Assembly (NCBI GenBank): GCA_000827205.1
Contig: KN832585.1
Coordinates: forward strand, 1 to 64,000
Length of the DNA: 64,000 nucleotides
Direction: 5' to 3'
From: Plicaturopsis crispa FD-325 SS-3
Lineage: Eukaryota > Basidiomycota > Agaricomycetes > Amylocorticiales > Amylocorticiaceae
Position 1 is the stretch's first letter, and every line of letters begins with the position of its first letter. The position numbers and the translations under genes are program-made. Below are positions 9,750 through 20,372 of this stretch, one piece after another. Below the pieces are notes generated by a model. The model worked only from the letters and a program-made list of their open reading frames with translations. It was not told the DNA's origin and did not search any database.

Positions 9750-12120
9750 GCGATCGCGGAGTTGCAAACATTTCGTCCAAACGCATTACTGTGGCTGAAC
9801 CGCGACAATCCTTCTCCTCTGTTCAACCGCATCGTCCTTTCCCCTGGCATCCCAACCTACTGTTCTTTCAAATACCCATCATATCGAAGTATCTGCGCGT
9901 TTGCAGAAGGTAAGCAAAGTTTTGGGCCCTGTTGTGGTCACTCTTGTTGATGGCTCCCTCGTTCCTTGTTGGTGTTGTTGGTGTTGGTGCCTCCGTGCGT
10001 GCTCGTGCGATGGGCGATCTCGTAGAAGTATTTCAGCTTGAAGATGATGCTTAACGAAGCGTTGACGTCCCCCGCTACGAGCTGGGAGACCACCGATCGC
10101 CAGAATTCGGCCGTCGTCGTTGGTAGCCACGGCCAGTCGCTTCAACATGAAGCTCGTGCGTCGGGGCAAAGCGAACACGATGGCGCCACTGCCGTCCTAC
10201 ACCAGCATGAACATAAAGATCATCTTCCTAACCACAACAGAGCGCCACTGACCCTCCTTGGGTGCGCTGCGCCCTCGTCGGCCCAAGATGCGGAGTGGCC
10301 ACCCACTGAAAACGCTGGTAACGACACCAGCGACTCAGCTCCTACACACCTCAACCTCGCAGCGCAGGAAGCGACAGACTCCAGTGTGCGAGAGGTGGAG
10401 GCTGCCATGGAGATCGACGACGCCGCCACTTCCGACCAGGACGCGCGCAACGGTGCGCGCACGCCGCCAGCCGGGAGCGACCGTGCGCAAACGGTGATCC
10501 TCGATGCCCACAGTGCTGCGTACGACGATGAACTCGAGTACGCAGAGATTGCTGGGCCATCGCACACGCGCGCCCCGTCAACCTCGGGGACTGATGCCCT
10601 ACCGCCATCCACCAACAACCTCGAGGAAGGCGGAGAGCGCCCAGGCTTCTTGGGGCAGTCCAACGCCAACGCAGATGGCCCGGACATCGCGAGTACTGCG
10701 GACACCACCGCCGCCCCACGCGCCGCCCCCAAGAAGCGTGCGCCCCAAGGCAGCACCTCCGCCCCACCAAAGGTCGTGCGCAAATCCGCGCGCGTCCCCC
10801 TCATCGCCATACTCGCGCGTAACAAACTCCCCATCATCCCCGCCGGCCCGCGGCACCTCGAAGCCGCCTACACGCGCGCGCACGTCGAGTTCCGCGGCGA
10901 GACGTACCGCGTGTGCTGGGACCTCGGGTGGCGGCCCAAGCCAAAGGGGATCGCGTTCTGGGAGGTGGAGAAGCGGCCGACGGCGGAGGAGGTAAAGGCG
11001 CGGAGGGATCCTGCGTGGATGGCTGCAGCGAGACGGTTGAACGAGGCGGCTAGGATGCTGGATGAGGCGTTGGCGAGGGGGGAGACGTGGGAGACGGTGG
11101 AGTATGATGAGGAGGGGTATCCGCTCCCTGTGGCGGTGGCAGAGAGCTCGACCGCTGCGGGGACGAGGGATGCGAAGACGAAGACGGCGGCTGCGAAGAC
11201 GAAGGCGGCGGCTGCGAAGGGTACTGCTACGAAGCGCAAGCGCGGGGCGAACGATGTCGCTGGGGAGGAGGAGGAAAACTTAGAGGCGATAGACGCACCG
11301 AAAACTACTGCGAACGGAAACAAAAAGGGCGCCCGCAAGGGCAAAGCGACTGCCGCAGGCGAGGCCAAAGCGAAGGCGCTTGACAAGGGCAAGGGCAAAG
11401 CGGTCGACGTCTCGGCGGACAATGACCATGAACCTTCCGGTGCACGACCACCCAAGCGACGCCGCATGGAGAAGGTAGTAGAGGAGAGCACGGACGACGT
11501 GGCGATGGTCGACGAGACGGTCAAGATGAGATTGACCATCACGATCCCCGGCCGCAAGAGCGCGACGACCACCGACGCGTCAACCACGACACCTATTACC
11601 GCGTCCGATGTGGCTGCGTCTGAGGAGGAGAAGGTGAAGATCCGGATTTCAAAAGCACAGATGGAGCGACTGGGGTCCTCGGCAACCCCTCCGCCACTCG
11701 CCACGGAGACGAACGCGCGAACCCTCCGCCCCCGCCACAAGAAAGCCGCGGGAAAAAATTGACTGCCTGACGGAGTGAAGGCGCGTAGGAATCTACTGCT
11801 GGTACGTCGAGTCCCCTTCGCGGTGTTGAAAGGGAATGCTGATGTGCGCCCTGCTATTGACAGTGAATATGATCATGAATGCGATAGTATGAGCACCGTG
11901 GGCTTTAAATGTTCTCGGGGCTGGGTATCCTTTACCGACTTTTTGTGTGTACTGTAATACGAACGAAATGTCGTTGTGTGTCCTGGACGGTGTAGTATGT
12001 ACTGAGGAGGAGGCGTACGCGTGTTGCATCGAAACAAGAGCAACTTGAAGATGTAAGTTCACGCGAGTCCGGATACAGCGAAAGCCCCTGAACGGAGTCT
12101 GAATTCGTTAGACTCTCTCG
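9750..12120 (+). repeat. Segmental duplication, copy 2
   Basis: Partner of 4951-6831. The 5' UTR, its intron (from the GTAAGC after GCAGAAG near 9910, to TTTCAG at about 10036), the N-terminal start context (TTGAAGATGATG), the C-terminal coding part and the 3' flank align. This copy is longer because its central coding region contains a domain absent from copy 1. Confidence 0.75.
10044..11762 (+). CDS. Orphan nuclear-type protein, paralog 2, with extra globular domain
   Basis: A single long coding exon of about 572 residues starts at the ATG pair after the 5' UTR intron. The first 260 residues are Ser/Thr/Ala-rich and low in complexity. A compact, apparently folded segment follows at about residues 270-360 (HLEAAYTRAHVEFRGETYRV, CWDLGWRPKPKGIAFWEVEK, then RRLNEAARMLDEALARGETW). 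I do not recognise this segment and paralog 1 lacks it. The remainder is Lys/Ala-rich with KRKRG and PPKRRR basic clusters, an acidic stretch, and the shared end MRLTITIPGRK...VKIRISKAQMERL. Nuclear localisation is inferred from the basic clusters only; no function can be assigned. Confidence 0.75.
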   Translation: MMLNEALTSPATSWETTDRQNSAVVVGSHGQSLQHEARASGQSEHDGATAVLHQHEHKDHLPNHNRAPLTLLGCAAPSSAQDAEWPPTENAGNDTSDSAPTHLNLAAQEATDSSVREVEAAMEIDDAATSDQDARNGARTPPAGSDRAQTVILDAHSAAYDDELEYAEIAGPSHTRAPSTSGTDALPPSTNNLEEGGERPGFLGQSNANADGPDIASTADTTAAPRAAPKKRAPQGSTSAPPKVVRKSARVPLIAILARNKLPIIPAGPRHLEAAYTRAHVEFRGETYRVCWDLGWRPKPKGIAFWEVEKRPTAEEVKARRDPAWMAAARRLNEAARMLDEALARGETWETVEYDEEGYPLPVAVAESSTAAGTRDAKTKTAAAKTKAAAAKGTATKRKRGANDVAGEEEENLEAIDAPKTTANGNKKGARKGKATAAGEAKAKALDKGKGKAVDVSADNDHEPSGARPPKRRRMEKVVEESTDDVAMVDETVKMRLTITIPGRKSATTTDASTTTPITASDVAASEEEKVKIRISKAQMERLGSSATPPPLATETNARTLRPRHKKAAGKN

Positions 12121-12980
12121 ACTCGGAGGCTCCGACGCGCCTCGAAGCTTTCTCTTTCTTACCACTTTCTCCCACTTTTTTCCTTCATCGTCATTGTCCC
12201 TGTCCGCCTGCACTTGCTTCCCGCACATTCTACTCGCTCAAGCAAAATCCGTCAATCTGAAACCTCGTTACCAGCGCCAACGCCACCAGTTTCTCACCAC
12301 GACTCCTGCCTTACGCATCGCCACGGGCTTGACGGATCCGATGTGCCACAAAACGCATCCACGATTTCGATACCCCAAGGACATGCGTTTGGCAAACATA
12401 CAGATGTTACCACCAGAGGGATGGGCTCCGTTGGGGGCGATGGGATCGTGTGTACGCGGTATGTTATCTGTCGCTTTTCTGTCGCCGTCTGCTTCTCCAG
12501 GCGCACAATCTTGCCATCGATGGATTCAAGGAGTTCAAGGCCTGGTTGAGAACACTCCGGTGTGTTTGTAGGCTTGCTTTGACCCATAGGCACTCCGATG
12601 GACTCGGTCAGTCTGTGTTCCAAACCCGCTTTCCAGTAGCTGGGTGTCCCCTTCATCCTTCATCTCCATCCGCACGCTGCTCTTAAATGTATAGTGCATG
12701 GAACTGTACTGGTGCCTTCTTAAGCGCACGAGAGCACCGTGGTCTCCGCACTCCATGCGTTTCGGGGACTGCTGCCTGTGCCACTCGACGGACATCGTCC
12801 AAGGCGGTGCTCCGCGTGAGTGGTTCATAAGAGTGAAGTTTCTTTAACGCATATCGGAGGGACCACCCAGTACCGAGCACTGGCACTGTTCTCTTGTTCA
12901 GCGCCAACCCTTTCTCTGCTTCTCGCGCCATACCTGTTTTCTCTTCCCGTCCAGGGCATCACGGTGAAGCATGCACATAT

Positions 12981-13060
12981 ACGCGTCCTGTGGAGTCCTC
13001 TGCATGCGCCAGCCGACAGCCTCGGCGGATCGCTGGGATTCCTACCTGGCTGGCTCATTC
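12981..13060 (+). repeat. Diverged tandem duplication, unit 1
   Basis: About 75 bp starting ACGCGTCCTGTGGA align, at roughly three quarters identity by eye, with the segment at 13214-13291 (ACGCGTCTTGTGGA). Both run through GCGCCAGC and a GGATCGC/CGATCGC word to a pyrimidine-rich end. The offset is 233 bp. No open frame is preserved between the units. Confidence 0.6.
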
Positions 13061-13213
13061 GGGCAAGGACATGATGTTGACGCGTATAGCTACGCAAGCG
13101 TCGTTGAATATCATGCCCGCAGATTGTCGCTCCTACTGCTGTTCTCTCTCTTTCATCCGCAGGCGGGAAAGTACCTTGTTTCTGTTGTGCACTCCGCACG
13201 GCCTCATAGTTCT

Positions 13214-13291
13214 ACGCGTCTTGTGGAACCGTCGCACGCGCCAGCTGAAGGAACCGGCCGATCGCCGGGCTTTCCTCTTGGTTGGTACGTG
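13214..13291 (+). repeat. Diverged tandem duplication, unit 2
   Basis: Partner of 12981-13060 in the same orientation; see that entry. The similarity fades on both sides. Confidence 0.6.
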
Positions 13292-14354
13292 TCCATATGG
13301 ATTCCACATGCGCGTATCAGTATGAATGTGTCAAGGCCTCCAATGTAGTCCTATCCCCCCGTCTTGTTCACCACCATGTCGCCTTCATTTCGACCGTATT
13401 TGTCTTTGGTACGGAATTGGTACAAATTTATGTACCTCCGCCTCGACGACGAGGGGACTACTAGATCGTCGTCGGCGTACTAATTGATCATGTCGACGCT
13501 CGACGCTTGACCCCATGCACTTTCGGAGCGTGAAACACTCGCGATTTGTGCGAATGCACGCTACGTTGACATCTCGACCGCCAAGGCGTTGGTACATCGA
13601 CCTCCAAGCCATTGAAATGCTGACCGGTGAGTTGAAATCACGTTCTGCGCTGATCACCTGGTTTCATCTCCATACATAGTTGTACAAGGCGTTATTCGGG
13701 GACTAAGGATGCAAAAGGCACGACGACGGAGTCGTGCGATGAATACCATGTGACGAGCCGAACACACATGAACATGAGCTGCACCGCCTGCCAGTGAATG
13801 CACGCACGTATGGCACACATACTGCGCACGTCGGAACTTGTACTTGTGCTTTTTTGCTTTTACTTGCTGGACAATTCATTGTACAGGCGACTTTGCGCAG
13901 AACCTCCGTTTGAAGATGGATCGTTTGGGTAGACAACACTGGGTGGACCGTGAGTGTGCTTCAACTGTTTACTAGAATCAACAAGTTTACGATGCGCTGA
14001 GATTTTACAGAGGCCCGTATACGTGCATTGCAATTCAGCGGACGTGTTCTGAACGGACAAGAGTCCTGATCCTTATGTCGAGAGTTTGCCACTCTGTTCA
14101 TGTATTGTTCCGCGTGTGCGTTCCAATATCCTGTTGGCGTCGTGTAGGATTATCACGAATTACTTACTCTGTGGTATGCGATCCGTTAACTCGCGACACT
14201 CCGAAACCGAAAGCTTAACAAACGGTCCGATTTGGCCAGCATCCATCCATGTATAGGTCGAGCGGCGCCTAATGTAGCCCCGCGCTCTTCTCACGACGTC
14301 GACCATGGTCTCTTCCCTCACTACCACCACCACCACCACCACCACCAGTGCGCA

Positions 14355-15066
14355 ATGCCCGCGCATCCCTGGACCGCCGAAACCGCCTCAAAATTCAACG
14401 CCGCACGCGATGCGAAACGACAAAAAGCAGGCCTCGTGCTATTCGACGCGCTCGATACGCGCGAACAGGCGGAGGCGCTCGATGCGGAACGGCACGACGT
14501 GCACGAGAAAGCGTTGAACGTGCGCACGCGGCAGGCGTGGCCCGTGGACAAGCCGCCGCTCGACAAGCACCCCGCGTCCGTTCTAGGGACGCTCGTGCTG
14601 CCGCGCGTGCATAGAGCGGCGGCTGGGTGCGACAGGGTACGCCTGGTGTTTGTATGGTTGCGGGCGCGGCTGATGTGTGAAGGCAGATCATGGTGAAGCC
14701 GGGCGACGACCTGAACGCCATCGTGTACGCGTACTACCAACTCAAGGTGGACCCTGCGGCGCACGAGCTGCCGTATCCGAACTACGTGTCGGCGGACGGT
14801 GTCGTCGCGAGAAGGTTAGCTGTCCGCCGGTCCTGTTTGAGTGGCGTACGCGTGCACACAATCTGAGCAGGATGATTTCGCGTTTCTTTCACAGGCACGA
14901 ATACCTGGGGCCTCAGCCGTGTGTCGCGTCGTATCATACCGTCGGGTCCGACATTGAGGTCGAGTGGTGGGATCCGTATCTTGGGACGCGCTGGAGAGGC
15001 ACTGGGAGCTGGGACGTTGTCCTTGAATTCGACTCTGCTCTGAAAGCGTGGTTTGTCCTGGACTGA
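14355..15066 (+). CDS. Small three-exon hypothetical protein
   Basis: Exons 14355-14636, 14687-14814 and 14895-15066 give 193 residues with clean GT-AG borders. The N-terminal part is charged and helical (TASKFNAARDAKRQKAGLVL, FDALDTREQAEALDAERHD). The middle (KPGDDLNAIVYAYYQLKVDP) and the aromatic, acidic C-terminus (DIEVEWWDPYLGTRWRGTGS, ending AWFVLD) suggest a small beta-rich fold. There is no signal peptide or membrane segment. I do not recognise the family. The (ACC)n microsatellite immediately upstream would read as poly-His or poly-Thr, but no in-frame ATG precedes it, so it is left outside the gene. Confidence 0.65.
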
Positions 15067-15376
15067 TTGCGATGCACCTCGGACTTTTCTTGGACTGTTA
15101 ATATTCCCCCTCAGACTGACTGCCGCTTGTATTCTTGTACAATGTAACCCTAACTGCCACTCTATCTCTAATACTCTATGTGTACACTACTTCCTACTAA
15201 AGCTCAGGGAGGCTTAATATTCCATAGGCGCCGGCGCCATTAATGTCCATAAGCGCCCGCCACCGTCACCACCGCGTCACCGGCAAGAAATAATCATTTC
15301 GTACCGAACAGCGAGTTTTGTCATTCTCAGTTTCTGGTCATTGACGTCGACGTCCTGCACAACGACGTCCTACACA

Positions 15377-18300
15377 ATGGCAGTAAAGCGAAAGCAGACG
15401 TCCAAGCTGCCGTCGAAAGGCGTATGGGGACCTCTCCGCTCGTTGCTGGCGTTGTCACCGGTCCTCATAGGCGCGCCATTGCTTGCGTTGAAGCTACATT
15501 ACGGTACGTTTCATACTCGACGTGTCGCCGCGCAACATTGACCAGGAAACGTCATTGTAGCGCTGCCTGTTCCATTTACCGAATTGTGCGTGCCCTCCTC
15601 TCTGCATGTTGATGCGCGCTTACACGTCCCAGATACAACCCCGCAACAAACACGCCGCAAATCAGCGAAACACGCATCCTGCAGCATGCCCAGCACTTAT
15701 CAGAAACAATCGGCTTCCGCACAGTCGGCACGTCCGAGCACGCGCAGGCGGACGCTTGGATGGTGCAGCAGGCAGAGGAGATCAAGAGGCAGTGTGAAGA
15801 GGCCGTCGCACGCAGCGGCGGCACGCGGAAACTGGAATGCGAGGTCTGGCGGCAGGAGGGCAGCGGCAGCCATCGGTGCGTGTCCTCCTATCCTCCCTGG
15901 CTCACCAGACTAATGGCAAGAGCAGGTTCGACATGATGTCGAAACGGCTATACAAGACGTACGTCAACCTCTCCAACATCGTCATACGGATATCTGCAGG
16001 CACGCCCGAGTCCAAGGCGCACGCCGTGCTCGTGAACGCGCACCTCGACAGCACGCTCCCAAGCCCCGGCGCCGCGGACGACGCGCTCAGCGTCGGCGTC
16101 ATGCTCGAGTGCGCGCGCGTGCTCGTGGCGAGGGAGGAGTGGGAGCCGGAATACGCGATCATATTATGTGCGTGCGCCGTGTTTTGTGTTTCGGGTGGGG
16201 AGTACGGGCTGATGGGGGATAAGTGTTCAATCATGCGGAGGAGTCGCTGCAGGACGCGTCGCATCTATACTCGACGCAGCATCCGACGCGCGATACGGTG
16301 CGCGCGGTCATCAACCTCGAAGGTGTGTGGGCTCGTCGGTACCGAGAGACGCGACTGACTTGCACTGAACAGCCGCGGGCACGACCGGACGCGAACTGCT
16401 CTTCCAAGCTACGTCCGAGCAGATGATCCAAGCGTACTCGCACGTCCCGCGGTAAGCATATGCACTCGAGTTCCAGCAAGCTTGCTCATACGCGTGCATG
16501 GCAGGCCATTCGGCACGGTATTCGCGAACGACGTGTTCAGCAGCGGCGTGCTTCTGTCCGAGTGCGTTCTTTCCTGCGTGTTCACAATATGCTACAGCGG
16601 CTAATGCGTTCCAGCACCGATTTCCGACAGTTCGAGCAGTACCTCAATGTCACTGGACTTGATGTAAGCCCCGTATTCCTCCTCTCCCCGGGTGATGCTA
16701 ACGTTCCCACTTGCAGATGGCCGTCGTAGGCAATTCGTATCTCTACCACATGCGCAAGGTAAATCATTTCCCTTACCCCACTTTCGTAGACCGCACCGCT
16801 GACTGTCGAGCACAGGACCTTGTCGAGAACATCCAACCCGGCGTCGCACAGGTTCGTCTCGTCTTAGCGTGTGGTGTAGAACATTACCGACGCGTCTTGC
16901 AGCACATGGGCGAGAACACGCTCGCCCTCCTCGAGCACCTCTCCTCCGCCGCGTCCCCGCTCCCAGAGCTCACCGCGGGCTACTCCCGCCCCACGACCGT
17001 CTTCTTCTCCCACCTCGGCTGGTTCTTTGTCTACTCCTTCGCCACCGCGCGCATTCTTTACTCCGCCCTCCTCGCTGCAACGCTTGTCTTCGTATACCTC
17101 AGCTACGCCGACCCGGCACCTGCATTAAAAAAGGGTGTGGGCCGCGGTGTTTGGAGTGCACAGGTGCGTGGGGCGGGGGCGATCGTGTTGGGCGTGTTAG
17201 GCGCGATTGTGCTGCCGAACGTGCAAGCGGCGGTTATGCAGCGCGTGCTAGGGAAGGGGATGAGCTGGTTCAGCTCCGAGGTGTCCACGATCGTGCTCTA
17301 CGGGCCTACCGCCCTCGCCGGTGCGTGCCAGCGTTTTCCGTTAAGCATCTCAGTCATCTTGGAATACCGCTTGCTGACTGTTCACGATTCCTCCTGAAGG
17401 CGCGCTGGCTTCCCAGCTCCTCGTCTCACGACTTCCGGAACACGTACTTCTGACGTCGCTGCTGCTGCTGCAGGCCGGGGCCTCCGCCGCGATACAACTC
17501 GTGGGTTACGGCTCTGCGGCCATGTTTTTCCTCACGGCGGCCCCGCTCCTCGCGTCGCTCGTCCTCGACACGCTAATCCGGCGTAAAGGGCAAACTGTGA
17601 CGCTGTGGGCGTACGCGCTCGGCTCGCTGACGCCGCTGCTGACGGGCGCCCAGCTTATGTCGACGACGCTCGACGTGTTCGTGCCGCTCGTACGTCCCTC
17701 CCGCCTCTCCATCCTCTATCGGCTCATAAATCGATTTCGCTACATAGACAGGGCGCATTGGCGCGGACGCACCGGCGGATAACGTCATCGCGACCATCGT
17801 TGCGATCCTCTGCGCGCATATGTTCCCCCTGGTGCTGCCCTTCGCTCACAGGTTTCCGCGCGCGGCGCTGAGGCGATCCGTTGGCGTGCTGGGTGTGGCC
17901 ATTGTGATTGTCACGGCCGTGTTCGCGGCGAGGAGCCCGTTCGACGCCATGCATCAGAAGCGGCTGTTTGTGCTGCACACCGAAAATGTGCGTGCCTGGC
18001 TGATACTTATATTTGTCCCGGTGAGCTGGGGGCTGACAGTGTGCGCAGGTGACGACGCACGAGCGGCATCTGCACATATCGACGGCGGACGGCGCGCCAG
18101 GGTATGACGCACTCGTGCAGGACATCGCACGGACGTTCGGGAGGAGCGACGCACCCGTGCACCCGATCGTTATGGACGACTACAACTCGGACTGGGATAG
18201 CCTGTACCCTTTCTCTGCTGTGCGTCTCTATCTCGTTCCCTCGGGTATATGGACTGGCTGACGAGGGCTGGCATGGCCGCAGTTCCTGACGCCGTACAAA

Positions 18301-18859
18301 ATAGAACTTCCGGCGATTGATGGGGCTGCGTCGCCTTGGTCTGCGGGGGACAAGTTCACCGTGACGGCGGAGAACGACGTCGTCGACGAGGCCGCGGGCA
18401 CGCGTAGCTTGACGCTCCGCATCGACCACCCCGGGATTATCTGGACCGGTGCGTTTCACACTTCGCACCAAAGTCTCGCTCCCCTGCTTCGCACTGACTA
18501 TTTATGTATCTCTCGCCGCAGTGATCGCCTTCGACGCACACGTGCTCAAATGGACGCTCGACGACAACCCACCCGCCGAGTACGCGCGGCACCACATCAA
18601 AGAAGCCTCCTTCTACGGCATCGACACCTGGTCCGTCGACCTCGTTCTCCAGCTCCCCGCCTCGGGGTCCCCTGCGCTCGCTGTGAACTACGTCGGCGTG
18701 CAGGAGCAGGGGATGTGGCCCGCGAAGAAAGCGGAGAAGGAGGGCGGTGGTCAGGCGATGGCGCTGTTTGAGGACTTCGATGCGTGGCTGGAGGAGAAGA
18801 CGGGCGGGACGGTGGAGCCGCTGCTGTTGGGGTCGATTGGGGGGATAGCGGTGGTGTGA
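15377..18859 (+). CDS. pff1: Vacuolar membrane protease, M28 family (PFF1-like)
   Basis: A zinc aminopeptidase-type domain with its active site in the lumen, fused to a multi-pass membrane region. The first exons are 15377-15503, 15561-15585, 15633-15875 and 15926-16167; many short exons follow. A signal-anchor is present (RSLLALSPVLIGAPLLALKL). The metal and catalytic motifs are intact: VNAHLDS, PGAADDALSVG, FNHAEES, VINLEAAG and the late His in SYLYHMRKD. HVPRPFGTVFANDVF and LLSDTDFRQFE are also typical of the family. From about 17000 repeated hydrophobic helices appear (GWFFVYSFATARILYSALLA, AIVLGVLGAIVLPNVQAAVM and more). The C-terminal lumenal part contains WTLDDNPPAEYARHHIKEAS. Length and domain order agree with fungal PFF1. 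The alternative is an ER metallopeptidase 1-like role. Confidence 0.92.
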
Positions 18860-20372
18860 AGATACCCATAACCAACATGGCGGTCGTCTGAATATGGGGA
18901 CGCTGACGATCTGCCGAGGGTTCCTCTCCGTCTCATTATGCGTAGAGCGTTGCTCGCTAATCTATTATATGCGTCGCAGTCGCGCTAGTTCTAATGCTGG
19001 CAATGATATGGACCTCTCACAATACGTTCCTCCTTATTTCAATCCTCCTTGGCCTTGGGAATTGCATATTTTTCAGGTTCCATATTATTGCAGGTGCGCT
19101 CCGTGTACATTCAGCCACGGTTGACTGATATATATTGACTGCATAGGTGACAGCTAGGAACCTTGTTGTGGCCTGTCAAGTCATGGGATGGGACAAGGAA
19201 CATAATGAATACTTTTTCCCGTCCAGCCGCCGACTGTTCCATCCCCGCCCTAATCCCGCATGCTAATGTCTACTCCAGGCTATAGATGCGACACGATAGC
19301 ATGGTATACGGCCGTTTGGGAAGGCACTGTGAGCGTCTTCATTCCTCCGCTCTACGGACGTCTCTAGCCCCTCTAACCCAGCCCAAGAGGGTAAGGGCGC
19401 TTATTATGCAATGCTCGTGTGCGTAGCACCGTCGGGCGATGGAGGCGCCCCAGAACTAGCTAAGCACTGCACTGACAGGCTTGACAGTTTCAGTGACGGC
19501 TCCAACGGCGCTGTACACTCTGTTGTGTGCTATACACGTCTCCGGCGCTTACTGTGTCCTGGGATAGTTTCCCTGCAGGTCGTTCCCGGTCTCTGCGGCC
19601 ACGGTACCAATTTCTGGTCCTGCTCGAGCAACGCCACTCAATGGCGGATCCATGTACGTCGGGGTCGACGGAAATTACGGAGGCTTCCACCGGATCTGAA
19701 TGTTCTACGTTCAAGCCGGACATCAACATCTGCCGAGCGGTTTGGTATGTGGTGAGTGACAGGATGGGTCTTCGACACGGCTAATTTTGCCCTTCCGAAA
19801 CCAACGGTATTCATAGATGGATGCCCTTGTCGTCCAGAGGTCGGCGCCGCATATTAAAGGAGCACCCGTTGCTGCAATGTTGAGGTTCTGAAACCCTCCT
19901 CCGACTCTCCTCTTCGGCGTCCTTGGAGATAGGAAGGCGAGTTGCTTCTTTCGTTCCGTGCCTTCTTTCATTTATGCGAAACGCCCCAGTGCCTCCGCCC
20001 GACAGATGGGACGCAGGAGGAGATCAGATCGCAGTGACTTGCATCTATCGGCTGTAGACGTAGTTGCGACAGGCAGTCGCCGGGGCTCAAGCCACCCGCC
20101 CTCATTCCGACGCCAGTCCCACTGTCACACAAGACAGTGCCTCCCTGTTGGGTACCCCAAAATGGCGGAAAGCTTGACATCCGTTTCATCGGGCACCATT
20201 CTACCCTCAACCATGCTGTGGTCTTATTTCTAGCTCCTCGACGGCTACCCCGCACGGACGGCTCCCTCGTATACATGGGCACAGCTGTTTCGGACGGGCC
20301 TGTGTATAAGAGGATGGGCTTCTGTTGCATCGCGGCACACATCCTATCGATATTGCCCTTTAATCTACTCCA
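18860..20372. other. Intergenic and laccase promoter region
   Basis: About 1.5 kb without a supportable gene. Short frames around 19411-19784 and 19958-20376 lack family features. The right end must contain the laccase promoter. Confidence 0.5.
20305..20310 (+). promoter_or_regulatory. TATA-like box of the laccase gene
   Basis: TATAAG in the context TGTGTATAAGAGG lies about 65 bp upstream of the laccase start codon, a usual distance for strongly expressed fungal genes. Confidence 0.5.

Larger units (their letters stand above)
11763..14354. other. Gene-poor intergenic region
   Basis: To 12120 it is 3' flank of the duplicated gene. Beyond that, scattered frames exist on both strands (for example minus 12294-12656 and 12683-12931), but none has a family signature, a good splice pattern or conserved repeats. 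A diverged tandem duplication at 12981-13291 is listed separately. The (ACC)n run at 14321-14347 lies just before the next start codon. Confidence 0.45.

Noticed and set aside
12294-12931. Minus-strand frames that might form a two-exon gene
   Set aside because: No consistent frame across plausible splice sites and no conserved motif.
14321-14347. Poly-His N-terminus for the gene at 14355
   Set aside because: The (ACC)n run is open in frame but no ATG precedes it in that frame, so the first ATG at 14355 is preferred.
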